Assembly (NCBI GenBank): GCA_043228905.1
Contig: JBHGNT010000003.1
Coordinates: forward strand, 9,920,001 to 9,984,000
DNA from: Azolla caroliniana
Lineage: Eukaryota; Polypodiophyta
Length of the DNA stretch: 64,000 nucleotides
Reading direction: 5' to 3'
Below are positions 29,580-42,262 of this stretch, piece after piece. The notes below the pieces were generated by a model. The model was given only the letters and a program-made list of their open reading frames with translations, was not told where the DNA came from and did no database searches. Made by a program: the position numbers and the translations under genes. How positions within the stretch are numbered: position 1 is the first letter of the stretch; every line of letters starts with the position of its first letter.

Positions 29580-29860
29580 TAAACGGTTCGGTTCAGTTGA
29601 GGTTCAAAGTTTTTGTTAGCAATTCAATTCAGTTTTGATTTGGTTTGGTTTGGTCGCTTATTGGTTTGGTTCGGTTCAGTTTTGAGCCTTTATCGGTTCA
29701 ATAGTTATCGGTTTAAATGGTTTGAAACCACAATTCAAACGGTTTTAAATTTTAAATTTTGAAATATTGAAAAATTTTAAATGTTTAAAATTAAAATATA
29801 AAATTTGGAATTTTGACCTAATGTAAAAACCAAAACCGAACCGCAAAACCGTGGTTCTTG
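29580..29860. repeat. Degenerate GGTTCGGTT / GGTTTGGTT repeat cluster
   Basis: Many overlapping copies of motifs such as ttggtttggttcggttcag and ggtttaaatggtttg, with the reverse complement (aaaaccgaaccgcaaaacc) near 29825. The cluster begins about 170 bp upstream of the PPR gene start (29408). No fixed period is visible. Confidence 0.6.
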
Positions 29861-30305
29861 TTAGAGCTAGCTACTAGTGTAAGCATGAGATAAAGATATA
29901 ATAGATATAAAATAAGAAAGGAGAGAGAGAAAGAAGGGTGCCGATCCACCCGACCACCCGCGAGTGAAGGGATCGAGACGGACTCGAGCCTCAATTGGCC
30001 TCCCATACCACCGTTGTGGTGTTGAGTCGTACCTGGTGCTGGCGCGCTCGCTACAAGAGTTGATCCACCACTAAAACAAAGTCTCGACATAGTCAATAAT
30101 ATGTCAAATAAGGGTAGCTAGGCCTCATATTTATAGCCAGACCTAAGGCCCCCAGGCAAGTTCACTTGGCCTAATGGGTTGTCCCAATCCCAAGGATTAA
30201 AAGTAATACTTTCTTTCTTTACACTCTTGTTTAACCCTCACACTTTATCCATGTGTATAGAATACTACGGTAAATTCTTACCACGGGATATTATATGGTC
30301 ATGGT

Positions 30306-30470
30306 TGTAACGGTTCCTAAAACCGTTTGGTTTAAGCTTGAATTCTTTGTAACGGTTCCTAAAACCGTTTGGTTTAAGCTTGAATTCTTTGTAACGGTTC
30401 AGTTTAAATGGTTGTGGTTTGGTTAGGTTCGGTTTTAAGTTTTAATTTTTTTTTGACACTCTCGAACCGA
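30306..30470. repeat. 42-bp tandem duplication plus GGTTCGGTT motifs
   Basis: The unit from gtaacggttcctaaaaccg to gaattcttt occurs at 30307 and 30349 (period 42 bp), followed by a partial third copy. The core aacggttcctaaaaccgtt is itself an imperfect palindrome. It continues the motif family of the 29580-29860 cluster. Confidence 0.75.
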
Positions 30471-31140
30471 TGTCAATTGTTAGGGGGGGTTATCCAATGT
30501 ATCCATGGACACACACACCTCCTACCCGCCCGTAAGGAGGTTTGAATCCTTCCTTTCACACATTGCATCCCAGAATGACTAAGAGATAATGGATCACAAT
30601 TTCTTTACTAAACTCTAATTGTCACTACCTCAACATGTTTCGATGCTCCTTAAACTACATTAGTTCTGAATGCCGGCAAGAGCTTGTTTTTTTTCCCCAA
30701 ACAAAACACTACTTCGCATTAGTTAGCCAACCGAATACCGCAAAGTTCAACTCGAATTCACAATGGGATTAGTATATACAACACGAAGGAACAACTCCAA
30801 AAAAACCTAGCAAAACTAGCAAGACCTTGTTTGCTTTAAGACTCTTTAACCAAACCCAATCTTTGCCTGAATTTGTCTCACTAAAGTTCTTGAACATCAA
30901 GAGATGCTACTCACTTTCATATGTATTATGAGAAAATGTTATATATTTGGTTTCATAGGTCATATTTGACTTCAAATGCACATGCATGGATAAGTGATGT
31001 GTTTAACCATGCATTACAACATAACATGCCCTACGATTGGACTATAAATTGGAAATAATGTAAACAATTATCGAACCATCATGATCAACTCACTAATAGC
31101 AAATTTATTTGTATGTGTAATGGAATCAAAGGTAAGAGCA
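30471..31140. other. Intergenic, nothing recognised
   Basis: AT-rich, with a G-run at 30482-30488. No open frame of note, no RNA gene and no clear repeat. Confidence 0.6.
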
Positions 31141-31149
31141 TGGTTTGAA

Positions 31150-32000
31150 AAAAAATGGCAACAGAGCTTAGGGACAAGCTAGCTTTTAGAAACACTATAG
31201 CACCATCGATCACAAAGTCACTTGAGTGTTAATTTAAGAAAATCACTTGAGATTCATAAAAGCTTGTGGGGCCATTGGAAGAGTTTTGCATGCTCTAAAC
31301 TATATATTATGTATAATAATGAGTCATTTGAAAACGTGGAAAGCTTTAAATACCTTGGCCTTAAAGTTCCTTCAAATCATGGATGGAATGAATGTGCTAT
31401 CCACTGCCTAGTGGTGGAAAGAGAGCCTATTGGTGATAGCATCCCTAAGTCCACTTGGAAAGAGTTTGAAAATGTCCAAAAACATTTTCTTACAAAGTTT
31501 CTCTAATTCAAAAAACAAATACCATACACCCTCCTATTTCTTGAGACAATATCACTTTTCATTGAGATCATGGTCATGGAAAGGGTTATTAAATACATGC
31601 TTCAAGTTCAAAAAAGAAATGATCTTATTGCCATCTTATTAGTAAACACACATGGATGATAGATCAGATGAATAAAGAATAGGAAATCAAGATGTCCAAA
31701 AGTTTGCGGTAGAAGGTTATGTTAAATGCTAGTGTTCCTTTATGTCAAAGGTTTCATTTGGCATATTTTGATAGGTATATTAACTTTAGGAGTTGCTTCG
31801 CAATGAAGGAATGTCACTTGGGGCATGATATTTTTGTACAACTATAGACAACTATAGAGGAACACAATCACCACATGTTTATTAGTTGTGTTAACAAGAT
31901 TTATTTGAACATTTATATCAACAATATGAACTTTGTTGATTGGGTAATTGAAATCCTCTTTGCAATGAGTGCTTCTTATACTCCAAATGGAGTTTGAAGG
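31150..32000 (+). pseudogene. LINE-like pol remnant (C-terminal part)
   Basis: Broken plus frames give ESFKYLGLKVPSNHGWNEC, then STWKEFENVQKHFLTKFL, and in a shifted frame IPYTLLFLETISLFIEIM with MERVIKYML. These strings follow the pattern of non-LTR (LINE) pol C-termini in plants (FKYLGxxxPxxxxWxxC, then VQxHFLxxxL, YxLLLxExxxxPIExMAM). Several stops and shifts are present, so it is a dead copy. Other LINE pieces lie at 38680-38990 (minus) and 46989-47160. Confidence 0.55.
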
Positions 32001-32402
32001 CACATTCAAAGCTTAAAGGACATATTGGTATGGACATTCTTCTTCATGGTAACTTTCAAAAGGTGAACCCAAGCTCAACTAGATGTTTGTATGCTTATAT
32101 TCAATTGTGTCCACCATTTGCATTGGCCATCATATAGGTAACATGACAAAATAGATCGATCTAAACCAAGCAAGTGATAAGGGATACAATGGGCAATTAA
32201 GAAGTGACAATCATGTGATACTGCACACCCATAAACTACAATTAGACATTTTGTACTTATCAAAATTACTATTCACCTAAAAATTTAATCATGCCATACC
32301 ATGTGACTCGATCAACAAACAAATGGTGCTTTTATTAAGACATATACTATTTTACGAAGCATGTGTAGCATATATATGGAGAGGGAGGGAGGGAGGGAAA
32401 AC

Positions 32403-32552
32403 TGTTGACATATTTTGGTAGTGATGTGTGTGAACACACTTAGCACCACAAGGGCATTTTTTCCCTCTTTAAGAGGCTTTTTCCCCCTGTCTATAAATAC
32501 TCTCATAACCCTAACGTGGAAAAGTTTTGTGATTCAAAACAAGAACCCAACA
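32403..32552 (+). repeat. 5' LTR (150 bp) of the Copia derivative
   Basis: It starts tgttgacatattttgg and ends aacccaaca, with ctataaatac as TATA box near 32501. It has one copy of the gtgatgtgtgtgaacacac unit. Confidence 0.8.
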
Positions 32553-32935
32553 GTGGTATCAGAGCAACTAAGCGACATTTGAGCAACAATGCAACAACCA
32601 GACATAAAGGTAATGGCTCCCATATGCAGTTCGTCTACACCATCTGTGGTGGCATTTTTCTACTGTTGCAAAACAAATTTTTGCGTATTTTCTTCCTTTG
32701 CGCAGTTTCAGTTGTGTTTTTTTTCTGCTTCCAAGTCGATTCAATCCTACTTAAAGCTCCCTTGAGTCTTCTACGACATTCCTACAACCCTCTTCTGTGC
32801 GGTTGCTACATAGAAATCAAATTTGCTTCCTTTTCTCTTCGTTGGTTCATCTTCTAAGTCAAACAGGTACGTTATTCCCTTTTATTAATTCAATAATTCC
32901 GTTTTTTGCATCAAAATGTGTTCAGTCAATTGCCA

Positions 32936-33665
32936 TGGCTAAGAGAAATGATGTATTTCGGATTCTTGTTGTTGAGGATAAATTGTATGGAACAAATTAC
33001 CCTTTCTAGGCTTATATGATACACCATGTATTAGTAGCAAAAGGGTTGTGGAATGTGGTTCTGGGGGTTGAAAAACATATTGTTGTTGGGAACACAAATG
33101 CTGATGGTACTGATTCTTTCGAGGATGTTGATCATCCTACTCATGCTCATGCTTCAATTTCTGTTGTACCAAATGCAGAGCAACTTCGTTGGGATGGGAG
33201 AGATGCTCAGGCACATGCTTTGATAGCTTTGTCAGTGAAACGTGCCATTATTCCCCATATTCGCTCTTGCAAGTTAGCAAAGGATGCTTGGGATACTCTT
33301 ACCACTTTGTACCAAGCAAGAAATGAGGCTCGTGTTACTTATCTCTGAAAAGAGTTGGAGAGTGATCAAGCCTATTACAGGAAGTTTAGGCTAGGCAAAA
33401 CAAGCCTATTATGCATGTTGCAGATCAAGCTTTCCTAGCTACTCAAAAGGGCAAAGGTAAATGGAACTCATCTACTAGCAAGCAGAGATTTGCTAATACT
33501 TCACAAGTGAATGAAAAAAACCAAGATAAAAAACAAAAACAGTTTTGCAAATACTATAAAGGAACAAATCAAATTATAAAGAACTGTCCAAAATTGGCTG
33601 CAAAAGAGGCAAGACTCGTTGCAGAAGTCTCTACACCGAAAACAATGTCTACAAATCTTGTGTAG
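32936..33665 (+). pseudogene. gag of the Copia derivative, damaged
   Basis: From ATG 32936 the frame reads MAKRNDVFRILVVEDKLYG, stops at 33007, and resumes with MIHHVLVAKGLWNVVLG and then LSVKRAIIPHIRSCKLAKDA, the typical Copia gag core. After another break (33346) the zinc knuckle region reads CKYYKGTNQIIKNC, with Tyr in place of the second Cys and no His at the usual place. This could not make a working Gag. Confidence 0.7.
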
Positions 33666-33699
33666 AATGAAGAATGGGCATTTACTTAGATTGTTTTAT

Positions 33700-34209
33700 C
33701 CCAAGGGGAGATCACTACCACCAAACCTGCATGCTTTTTCTAACTCTGATTGGGCTGGTTGTTATGACACTCATGCGTCCACAAGTGGTTTTTGCTTCAT
33801 GCTTGGTTGCTCATGCATATCTTGGTTGAGCGAGACACAACCTTCTGTGGCCACTTCCAGTTGTGAGGTTGAGTATAGGGCAGCTTCCACAGCTATCGTT
33901 GAGTGTGTGTGACTCAAAATGCCTTTTAGCTGATTTGGGTGTTTGGGTGTTGGTCAATCTTCTGCCACCACCATCTTCACTGACAGTAAAAGCGCAATGG
34001 CAATTGCAAGGAACCATGTGTTCCATGCCTGCACTAAGCACATTGAGGTGCATTATCACCATGTCAAAGAAAGGTTCTCCGCTGGAGAGATCAGTTTGGT
34101 TTACATGCCCACACGAGACAACATTGCTGACCTCTTCACAAAGGCTCTGCCTAGAGAGAAGTTTGAAGATTTCCGCAAAGCCTTAGGACTACTCCCACTT
34201 GTGGATTGA
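33700..34209 (+). pseudogene. RNase H end of the Copia derivative, with one frameshift
   Basis: The first part reads FSNSDWAGCYDTHASTSGFC and SCEVEYRAASTAI in one frame and stops at 33909. A second frame (from 33943) continues FTDSKSAMAIARN, TKHIEVHYHHVKERF and NIADLFTKALPREKFEDFR to a stop at 34207. These are the standard Copia RNase H blocks. The missing pol upstream shows the deletion joined gag to RNase H near 33670. Confidence 0.75.
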
Positions 34210-34283
34210 TCTATCCACATAGCTTGGCACTTGATACCATGAGTGCCAACTCCATGTTCACCGCATCACTCCCAAGGGGGATT

Positions 34284-34510
34284 TGTTGACATATTTTGGT
34301 AATGATGTGTGTAAACACACTCAAGATAGTGATGTGTGAACACACTTAAGACAATGATGTGTGAACACACTCAAGACAGTGATGTATGTGAACACACTTA
34401 GGACCACAAAGGCATTTTTCCCCTCTTTAGGAGGGTTTTTCGCCTATCTATAAATACTCTCATTACTCTAAAGCGGAAAAGTTTGTGTGATTCAAAACAA
34501 AAACCCAACA
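34284..34510 (+). repeat. 3' LTR (227 bp) with extra tandem units
   Basis: It is 77 bp longer than the 5' LTR because a unit near gtgatgtgtgaacacactcaagaca occurs four times (34300-34400) instead of once. Outside this block the two LTRs align closely. Confidence 0.8.
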
Positions 34511-35019
34511 AGAACTCCATTGTAGCGATGGATTAACACAAAGGAATCGTAAGGATATCACCAAACATTTTATTATGTACATTAACAAAAACTTGAATCC
34601 TAATGAAATCATCAGATAGAAATTTTTTATTTCTCAACCAACATAACAATTTACTTAAAATAATATCTCTACCATCTTCATCCAAACTCCAAACAAGGAT
34701 CCTGAGTCATTATAGAAGTATTCCATAGAAAGAGAGATCAAAAGTATGGGAGAATTCCTTAGAAACCATACACAATACAAATTCTAGTGTTTAAATATAT
34801 AGTACATTTTCTCTTCATCAATGGCTAAATGACTTAGCCAATCAAATTATCCCATGATTACATGTTGACACGCTCAAGGTTTTATTATGGAGTGTAATTT
34901 CTAATATATTGATAAAAATTGTGTAATTTTATAATATATTCCTTATAAATCTCAATCTTTACAAATAGTTGAAAACCGCAGAATAAGACTTCCAACTCCT
35001 AGCATGTAAGAAAAGTTCC
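34511..35019. other. Intergenic, 3' side of the AP-5 mu gene
   Basis: AT-rich and non-coding by eye. It holds the presumed 3' UTR of the minus-strand gene whose stop is at 35020; attaata / aatata-like stretches occur around 34900. Confidence 0.5.
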
Positions 35020-38000
35020 TTATGCTAAATCCTCCTTAGAAGCAACATGAGGATACCTTCCTAGTGAGTTCCATAGAATGTAATCTCCAGATACTACCTG
35101 TGCCGAGACTTCGCATGGAACTTTTGAGCCTGGAAAGATACCAATCTGCAAACCCCACAAACCAACAAAAAAGAAATTGAGAGCATGATAGAAAAAGTTG
35201 GGAGAGAATTTGTGTTCAATTCCAAGTCTTTACCCACAAAAATAGGAACTTGTCTGGCATTCATAATGAATTCAATAACATTATTCCACATTTAAAAATG
35301 TGTACAACTTCTATATGACATGCAGAAAACTAGAAATAAGAGATCTATGTGAGTGATATAAACTTATTTTCGAGCACACCAATCTTGCTTAGTGATTATA
35401 GACTCTTGTTATAAACTTTAGGGTAATCTAGGATCCAACAAAATTTAATAGTTTGATTGGAAACAGTCCTAGCATGAGTTTTGTAACTCCAGCCACTTCC
35501 TTACAGAAGCATCATTGATTTTTGCTTTCAGAAGATTTATCCAGACAACCATTTAAGGAAGAAGATATATTTGAATGCACCATAGGACTTTCACCAAAAC
35601 GAGCTTTGGTAGATAAGATGCACTAGCTATATCATCACAAGGAAGGCCTGTTTACATAGACACTCAAAATTTGTCTTATAGATGCTTTATGAGCTGACAG
35701 AACTAGATAGAAATTACCGTTTTTGAATCAATTGCCAATCCTGACATGGAACCTCCAACAAGCCTGAATGAAACCTGTCATAATAATCATATAGAAACGG
35801 TTAGTATGACAACAGAAACATGGAGAACTAATTCTTTTGGTCTATGGGAGAAATTTTCCAGCGACGAATTTGAGGGCACCAAGGTAATCTTTTACAAGAA
35901 GATAATAGCTAAACCACCAACTAAATAAATATATGAAAAATTATTCAGTAGTCAATACAAACATGGAGAAATAATTCTTTTGTGTTATTGAAGACCAACA
36001 TTCTAAGAATTTTCAGGCACACAATGAGGTTATCTTTTACAAGAAGACCAACCAATGATGACTAAAGCAGCAAATGAATGAATATTATGAAAATGCAAAA
36101 AATGCATGCAGTCGTAAAGCCTTCCACTCTCCACCCTTTCAAAATACCCACAGCAAGGTTGCCCACTAGGTTCCAACTGAGAATCGTCTTAGAAACATAA
36201 CATATTGAACAGTGCAGAATGCTGTTTTGAGCTATCTTGAATTAGCGAGAAACATAAAAAGTACCCAATGTTTTTCAACGCATGCTTTTGCTGCAAGATA
36301 GATTCATCTTTTTAAGGTTCACGGATGTTTTGACATTATTTTTTTAATAAGACAAATCAAGTCAGTGCGCAATTGATCCTCTTGAATGAAATTTTGCATT
36401 AGTTTCAAAAAAACACAAATAAGGTTTATCTTCACCTTTGCGTAACTGTAAGCATCCCAACAAAATGGCTCATTCAAGTCAACTGCAGCCAACTTAAGGT
36501 CTTCTTTTGTCATTCTCTCTTGTAGCATATCTTGTGCCTGATTCTTATCAGCATTTGATTCAGCCACAAGATCAAACTCATCACTGTAGCCATCCAAGGT
36601 AAATTGTGGCCTATTTGAACTCTTGACATTCATAGTCTGCCCAAATCTTATGGTACCCGGGAACGTCACTTCTGTATTCTTCGACAATGCTCGGGCACTA
36701 ACAACAAGTTTCCATTCCACTAAATTTTCAAAGGCTGAAAAAACACCCATTGATGGGTTACCATCAATAGAGATTATTTTCCTCATTGTTGAAGGAATTG
36801 TTATAGTGCAGCTCTCCATTGTAAATGGGGATTTATAACCTTCCAGCAAACGCAGCTTAAACAGAAATGCACCCTCGTTTTCAGATACCATTGACAGTTG
36901 GTAGAATCCCTGAACAGGAGGCTTCATATTTGCAAGCAGTGCATGATAATGAACCAACACAAAATTGCCAAGTGGAGGTGAAAACATGATTGTTTGTTTA
37001 TCCTGTCCCTTGTCAAATGGTTGTGCTTGGCAGCACGGATGATAGCTGAATGATTCAAACTTAGTTGTATTGGGATACATTAATGGAAGAGACACATCAG
37101 GCAATCCTTCCAACTCAGCCTTACAATTGATTTGACCCGCTAAAGTAACAGTATCAGGAACATCGTCTCGATCATATAAAGCTGCCGATACAGCTTCAGA
37201 TACTGTAAACAATATTCTTTGTTGCTTGCCTTTATATAAGTAGGGCTTCCAAGCTGGTTGCGTTTGATCCATAGGTGGTGCATCAGGAAACAAAAATCCA
37301 TTAGACCTCATGGATGCAATGGTAGCAGCTGTCACATCTAACGGAATGCCTGTAAGGACATACCAATGGTATCAGTAAATCCAGTTCTCCTATAATATTT
37401 TCATAATCAACATTTCTGTAGAGAAATTCTGTATGTTTGTTAGAATTATGTTTTTCTTTAAGTTAGGAAAGATTTAGACCAAATGGCATCGAACTCGTCA
37501 CAAAGCTTCGCAAAGCGTCTCTATCTGCCGGTTTTAAAGCAATTTTCCCACTTGTAACTGTGCCTGTGTTTATAGCTGGTTGCGCTTGTACCATGATAGG
37601 TTTAGTTCTTGCTGCAATAGCAATGCCCACTGTTATTGAATCCAATAATCCTCCAACAGTTGGAATGGTGTTTTGAAATACATCTGGCTCATTTGTATCC
37701 CCGGTAATAATATCTCCAATGAGCTTGGCAACCATAAAAGCCCTATATCACATTCACAATCTAAGCAGGATGACATAGCAGATATTAAATCTTAAGATAA
37801 CAGCACTTAGTTGGTCTACTAACCCAGTAACACATGGCAATTCTAGGAACATTGAAGATAAGCTATGAAACTGTTGGTGGCCTTTAATGCAAGGGATCCC
37901 GCGTGTGTGCCTTCGGGAAATTATTGCATATCCTTTGAGATGTTGAGGTTCCACCAATGGCAAGACAAGGATTTGGAAGTTTCCTTTCAAGTGGAGAATT

Positions 38001-40622
38001 AGCGGCCATATCAATGTTGCAGAACAACCTTCTTCTTCTGGACCTAATATTTGGAGACTTATGATGTGTCTAGTGATGGGATCATCCACCCAAGCATCTG
38101 AATATTCTAAAATGTCTCGGTCACGCATTCCGCCGACTTGATTTGAAACTTCCCTAAGCATCAACATATCAACACCAATCTTATTGCAAAAAGGAAACAA
38201 TGGATGTCGTAGAGCAAGCAGAGGAAATCAGTAAGCATTACAAACACAAAAAGGACATCGCAACTTCAAGCTAGAACATAAGAAAATCATCTAAATATAA
38301 AGGTATGTTTATTGTGAATCTTAAAGGTATGTATAAAGCTATATACATGTTAATCTTATCATTTGTAAATGCTGAAACTCTTGAATTAAAAACAATCCCA
38401 TTTGGGGATACCAACATGAAGTATCTCCCTCACTACCAAATGGCTAATAGACTTCAAAGCCAACACGGCAGTTCCATGTAGAGGAATGTTCAATGTTATA
38501 TGAAAACAGGACACCTGCTCAGAGTATATGACCATCGGTGATGATCCATTTTATTCCTGATAATACCATGGGATAACGATGCTTTAGCCCAAACTGTTCT
38601 CAAGATGATGGATCCAAAAGGTCTCTCCACTCATTAGTGATGCTTCCAAATGTGCAATTCTGGTTCAAAACTAGGCCCAAATATGCATTCTATAAAGAGG
38701 TAACAAAAAACAACGATATCAAATACCCCAACTTAGAATGGGCTATTGGAGTTCTTGAGAAACACCCAATCTCCCTTAATGGACTGTCAAAAACTTTGTG
38801 GAAATCCAAAAAGAAATAACAAATACATCTGTTATGGGCACTATCCTCCTCAATGATAGCTCTTTTTGAAAATATAAGATCCAGAGTAGAGAACCTCCTG
38901 AAACCTGCTTGTCCCTCAGCTCTAAGACTTTTAAGCTCCTTCTCAGCTCATTCTTTAGTATTCGCACAATAGTGGTTGCACATTTAAGCCTCACAGATAA
39001 CTCTATTGAACATTACACCAAATAGGCCTACAGACAGCAATCATGTTTTGGGCATGAGTAACACGTGGTGCACCTAAAGCATCATGATTCTGTGCCATTC
39101 CTGTGCGCAATTTCTCAATAGCTCACTTCACCACTCCTGCAGAAGAAAGTAGAATTGGAAGGGCAGGGCACAAATGGATCTGGAAGAGGTGGCAGCTATG
39201 GGACATTACACAAAGTAGTTTTATACTCCCACCATATATCCGCAGAGGTGAAGGTGGAGATGGAAACTGTTCCATCATCAGTTGCCACATCTCCCTAGAA
39301 TTTCGACTCATACAGAACTGGTGAATATTTTTCTCCAACTGAGATAGAAATACCTTCTTCTGCCTACCAATGAGATGACAAAAGAAGATGCGTGACAAGT
39401 TGTGCATTGTGAGGCCCAGACCTACCTCTCTCTGGGGTCAGGTTCTCATGTCTCATAGGCTGATTTCATTGATAGATGTTTCTTCCTTTCTTTCTCCCTT
39501 TCTTTCTTTCAACACTTCTCACCATTTTGCCCTCTTAAAAGACATTAATATATCTTTCTTTCTTTCACCAATACCTGAAAATCCATAGGCAGAGCTTCAT
39601 AATATCTCAGTCAAGATCATGTCAAATCTGTAATAAGGGGATAGCCCTTGGGAGAATCATAAAGAATAATGCCTCTCATAAGGGAAATACCAAAATCAAT
39701 CTAGTGAGAGGACATTCTCCGTGGAGGCACAAAGAAGTTGCAGGAAGGGGTGTATGATAGATCATGAGCCTATTTATGATAGATCATGAGACTATAACAT
39801 CATGCTAATAGAAGTACCATTGTTGTTTCCATATAGCAAGGAACTAGAGACAGGCCTGGAGAAGGAGACAAATACCTATCAGTTTCATCAATGGAAATTC
39901 TGAATCAGCTTCATCCATTTAGGAAGTGGATAAGTGATGCAACTACAAACCTTAGCCCCACTTTTTCTTTCATTTCCTTTTCTTTATCACCTCCTAAAAA
40001 TTTATATACTTTCCACAACAAAACTAATGGGCATATCATATTTTATAAGCAGCTGAGCTAATGGACATATTTATGCCATTTGGACTAATTAACTCCTTAA
40101 ATACATGATTATATGTATGCTTGTAATACAGACACAAATCAAGAACCTATTTTTGAGCCATCGTTATAAATTTCTTTTGACTAGTAAAATTTTTTGGGGC
40201 TGGTTTCTACAAACCCATTATGCCAGGAACTTTCTAGAGTACAGCCATTGGCTTTGTATGGTTTTCAAAGTAATACAGAAATTTCGTTTTCAGATAGTAA
40301 TAGGGTTACATTCTACTTGAAGTACGTACCTCGATTTCCGAAATGCAAGAGCCTTCTCTATTTGAGCATCACTGGGAAGACTAATCTGGAGGGTATTCGA
40401 ATCATCTTCTTCAACCCTCTGCCTCTTGAAGGAGGCAAGCCATTTCTTATCAACAGTTGGAAAACGCCTGCAGATCCAAACAACAAGGGATCCAAAGCAT
40501 TGAGCATGAAGAACTGATAAGGAAGTGGACTGCCAAAAAGAAAAAAGAAGAAAGCACCTTGAAAAGACAACATTGTTTGATGTGTTGAGAACCCAAAATG
40601 CACGAATGCTGCATCCTTGCAT
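35020..40622 (-). CDS. AP5M1: AP-5 complex subunit mu, complete, seven exons
   Basis: Exons on the minus strand are 40622-40558, 40467-40330, 38153-37824, 37742-37480, 37349-36436, 35774-35718 and 35145-35020. All have GT-AG borders and compatible phases, giving 630 residues. The protein starts MQGCSIRAFWVLNTSNNVVF and has DAWVDDPITRH, ILVLPLVEPQHLKGYA and IGDIITGDTNEP in the longin-like N-terminal half. From about residue 266 comes a mu-homology domain (QPAWKPYLYKGKQ, GQINCKAELEGLPDVSLPL, FSPPLGNFVLVHYHA, GFYQLSMVSENEGAFLFKL, NEPFCWDAYSYAK) ending SGDYILWNSLG. These blocks match plant AP-5 mu as I know it, and the length is the usual one. AP-5 is a late-endosomal adaptor complex for membrane traffic, without clathrin. 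No break is seen. The 2.2-kb intron 2 contains a LINE scrap. Confidence 0.92.
38680..38990 (-). pseudogene. LINE reverse-transcriptase scrap in an AP-5 mu intron
   Basis: Minus-strand frames joined by eye give CATTIVRILKNELRRSLKVL, then GFRRFSTLDLIFSKRAIIEE and FFLDFHKVFD. The GFRxxxSTxDxIFxxRAIIEE...FxDFxKAFD pattern is a conserved block of plant LINE reverse transcriptase. The frame is broken. It lies in the same (minus) orientation as the gene, inside intron 2. Confidence 0.6.
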
Positions 40623-41584
40623 ACTGCATGCAATTTTTATAGGTCTTTTGATATTAAGATTTTTGGGCAGTAGTTTTCTGAATTGCAGTGTGCTGCCCCA
40701 TAATTGTTGAGCATTAGAGAGTGAATTCTGTTTCTACAAAATAATTGTTTTGACAGTTTGAATGAAGACGCCTATTCACTATCATTCTCCTCTACGATTG
40801 ATCAATTACCTGTCAGAAGACTAAAAAAGCACATTCATTCCTGCTCATGACTTGCTGCCAAAAACAACATATTGCCCAAATAAAATGTGTGAAATGTACC
40901 TCCAATTATGAATAGAATCCATAACCATTTTCTATAATATCATTGTTACCCTTCATCAAACTTGAGTCCAAACAAGTAGGAGCTAATCACAGTTCAATTG
41001 TTTTCTCAAAAAAGAAATAAAGAAATTTATATTTATGTTTCTCTTATGAGACCAAGCAATAGAGAAAAATGTGCCATTATTATATTATTATCCACTTCAT
41101 CTTCTTTTAATTAACTTGATTAATGTATGTGTAGGTTCATATGATTAGAGCTATTACACACAATCCCAGACATACTTAGGGCAAAGATTCATATGACCTC
41201 ACATCTCGTTACTGGCAGCAAACGTTGTTTATGACTATGTGGCCCTTGGTTCTCTTGAGATTGCTGTCATTCAGCTGGATAGGCAGGCTTTCGAAAGGGG
41301 ATCGCAACTTTAGATCACATAATGACCCTCTTGCCCCTTACAGAGGAGGGCATGAAAGAGATGATGTGATGGTGTGGTTAGATCCAAAACACCAAGGGAG
41401 TGGGCTGCTGTGTGAGGAGAGAGAAAGTAGAGAAAACTACGCAGAAAATGGAGAATAAACCCTAGCCACTAAAGTCCCCTATCTCATTACGGAGGTTTGG
41501 AACGAATTATTATTTATAAGCAACTTTTAGGTCATTTTGGGATGTTCACACACGGCCTGTAACCCCTCAAACTGGGGCCAAAGT
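40623..41584. other. Upstream region of AP-5 mu
   Basis: No coding frame is recognised. AT-rich to about 41150, then more mixed. A promoter for the minus-strand gene is expected just above 40622, but I see no certain TATA box. Confidence 0.5.
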
Positions 41585-42087
41585 AAATGCCTGTAACCTA
41601 ACAACTCCAACTACATGAGCAATGTCTGGCCAAGTGGCAACCATAGCTTACATAAGGGCAAGCTGATGCATATGGAATATTCTTCATGTAATTGGCTACA
41701 TCATCATCTTTGGGACGATCATTCTTGAAAATCCTAACATGTAGCTGCAATGGCACTCCATGCAGCCAAGCATCAGCCACATTAAATCTGTCCAGCACTT
41801 TTTCAATGTACTTTTCTTGGGATAAATGCAAAGTATATGCCTACCTATCCCTTTTTATTCGCATACCAAGAATATGCTTAGCTTCCCCGAGGTCTTTCAT
41901 TGAGAATGCACAATTCAGCTGCTGTTTAAAAGCATTCAGAGTGCTCTTTTTCTTCCCTGCCAGCAAGCAGCATATCATCTACACACAGTATGAGAACAAT
42001 TGGGCTGCCATCTTCATCCTTTTTAGTGTACAGTCAATGTTCTGCATGGCTTCTTCTGAACCCATGTCTGGGCATAAATGCATCTAT
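41585..42087 (-). pseudogene. Copia reverse-transcriptase scrap
   Basis: Minus-strand frames give LCVDDMLLAGREKK-like sequence (the YVDD site, with CVDD) and then MHLSQEKYIEKVLDRFNV and KNIPYASA. These are the standard blocks after the polymerase site. Many stops break it. It abuts the LTR at 42088, so the next element may have inserted into it. Confidence 0.6.
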
Positions 42088-42256
42088 TGAAAAATGAGAA
42101 TACCACCTTTATTCTCTAGAATATACATATATGTCACAACAGGTGAGAGAAAACACAGAGATCACTTTTTACATGAGGAGAAGATTCCTCTTAAAGGCCA
42201 AGATCTGGCCGTTGGGATAACTAGCCGTTGGGCTATAACTTTAATCATTCTCAACA
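42088..42256 (-). repeat. 3' LTR of the decayed Copia
   Basis: On the minus strand it runs TGTTGAGAATGATTAAAG to CTCATTTTTCA (169 bp), preceded by the polypurine stretch CCCATCTTGAGGGGAG. Confidence 0.7.
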
Positions 42257-42262
42257 CTCCCC

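Larger units (their letters stand above)
32403..34510 (+). mobile_element. Copia deletion derivative, 2.1 kb
   Basis: LTRs at 32403-32552 and 34284-34510 share starts (tgttgacatattttggtaatg-like) and ends (aaaacaa(g/a)aacccaaca). The primer site tggtatcagagc lies at 32554. The interior goes from gag with a damaged zinc knuckle straight to RNase H, so protease, integrase and most of reverse transcriptase are deleted. Flanks are aaaac and agaac, a target duplication with one mismatch, which suggests an older insertion. Confidence 0.8.

Noticed and set aside
29505-29580. tRNA-derived SINE on the minus strand
   Set aside because: A perfect B box (reverse of gggatcgaacc, 29521-29531) is present, but no convincing A box, tail or target duplication was found.
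29580-30470. Integrated pararetrovirus
   Set aside because: The AACCGG/GGTTCGG-rich DNA has no coat, movement or RT frame; only simple motif repeats are seen.
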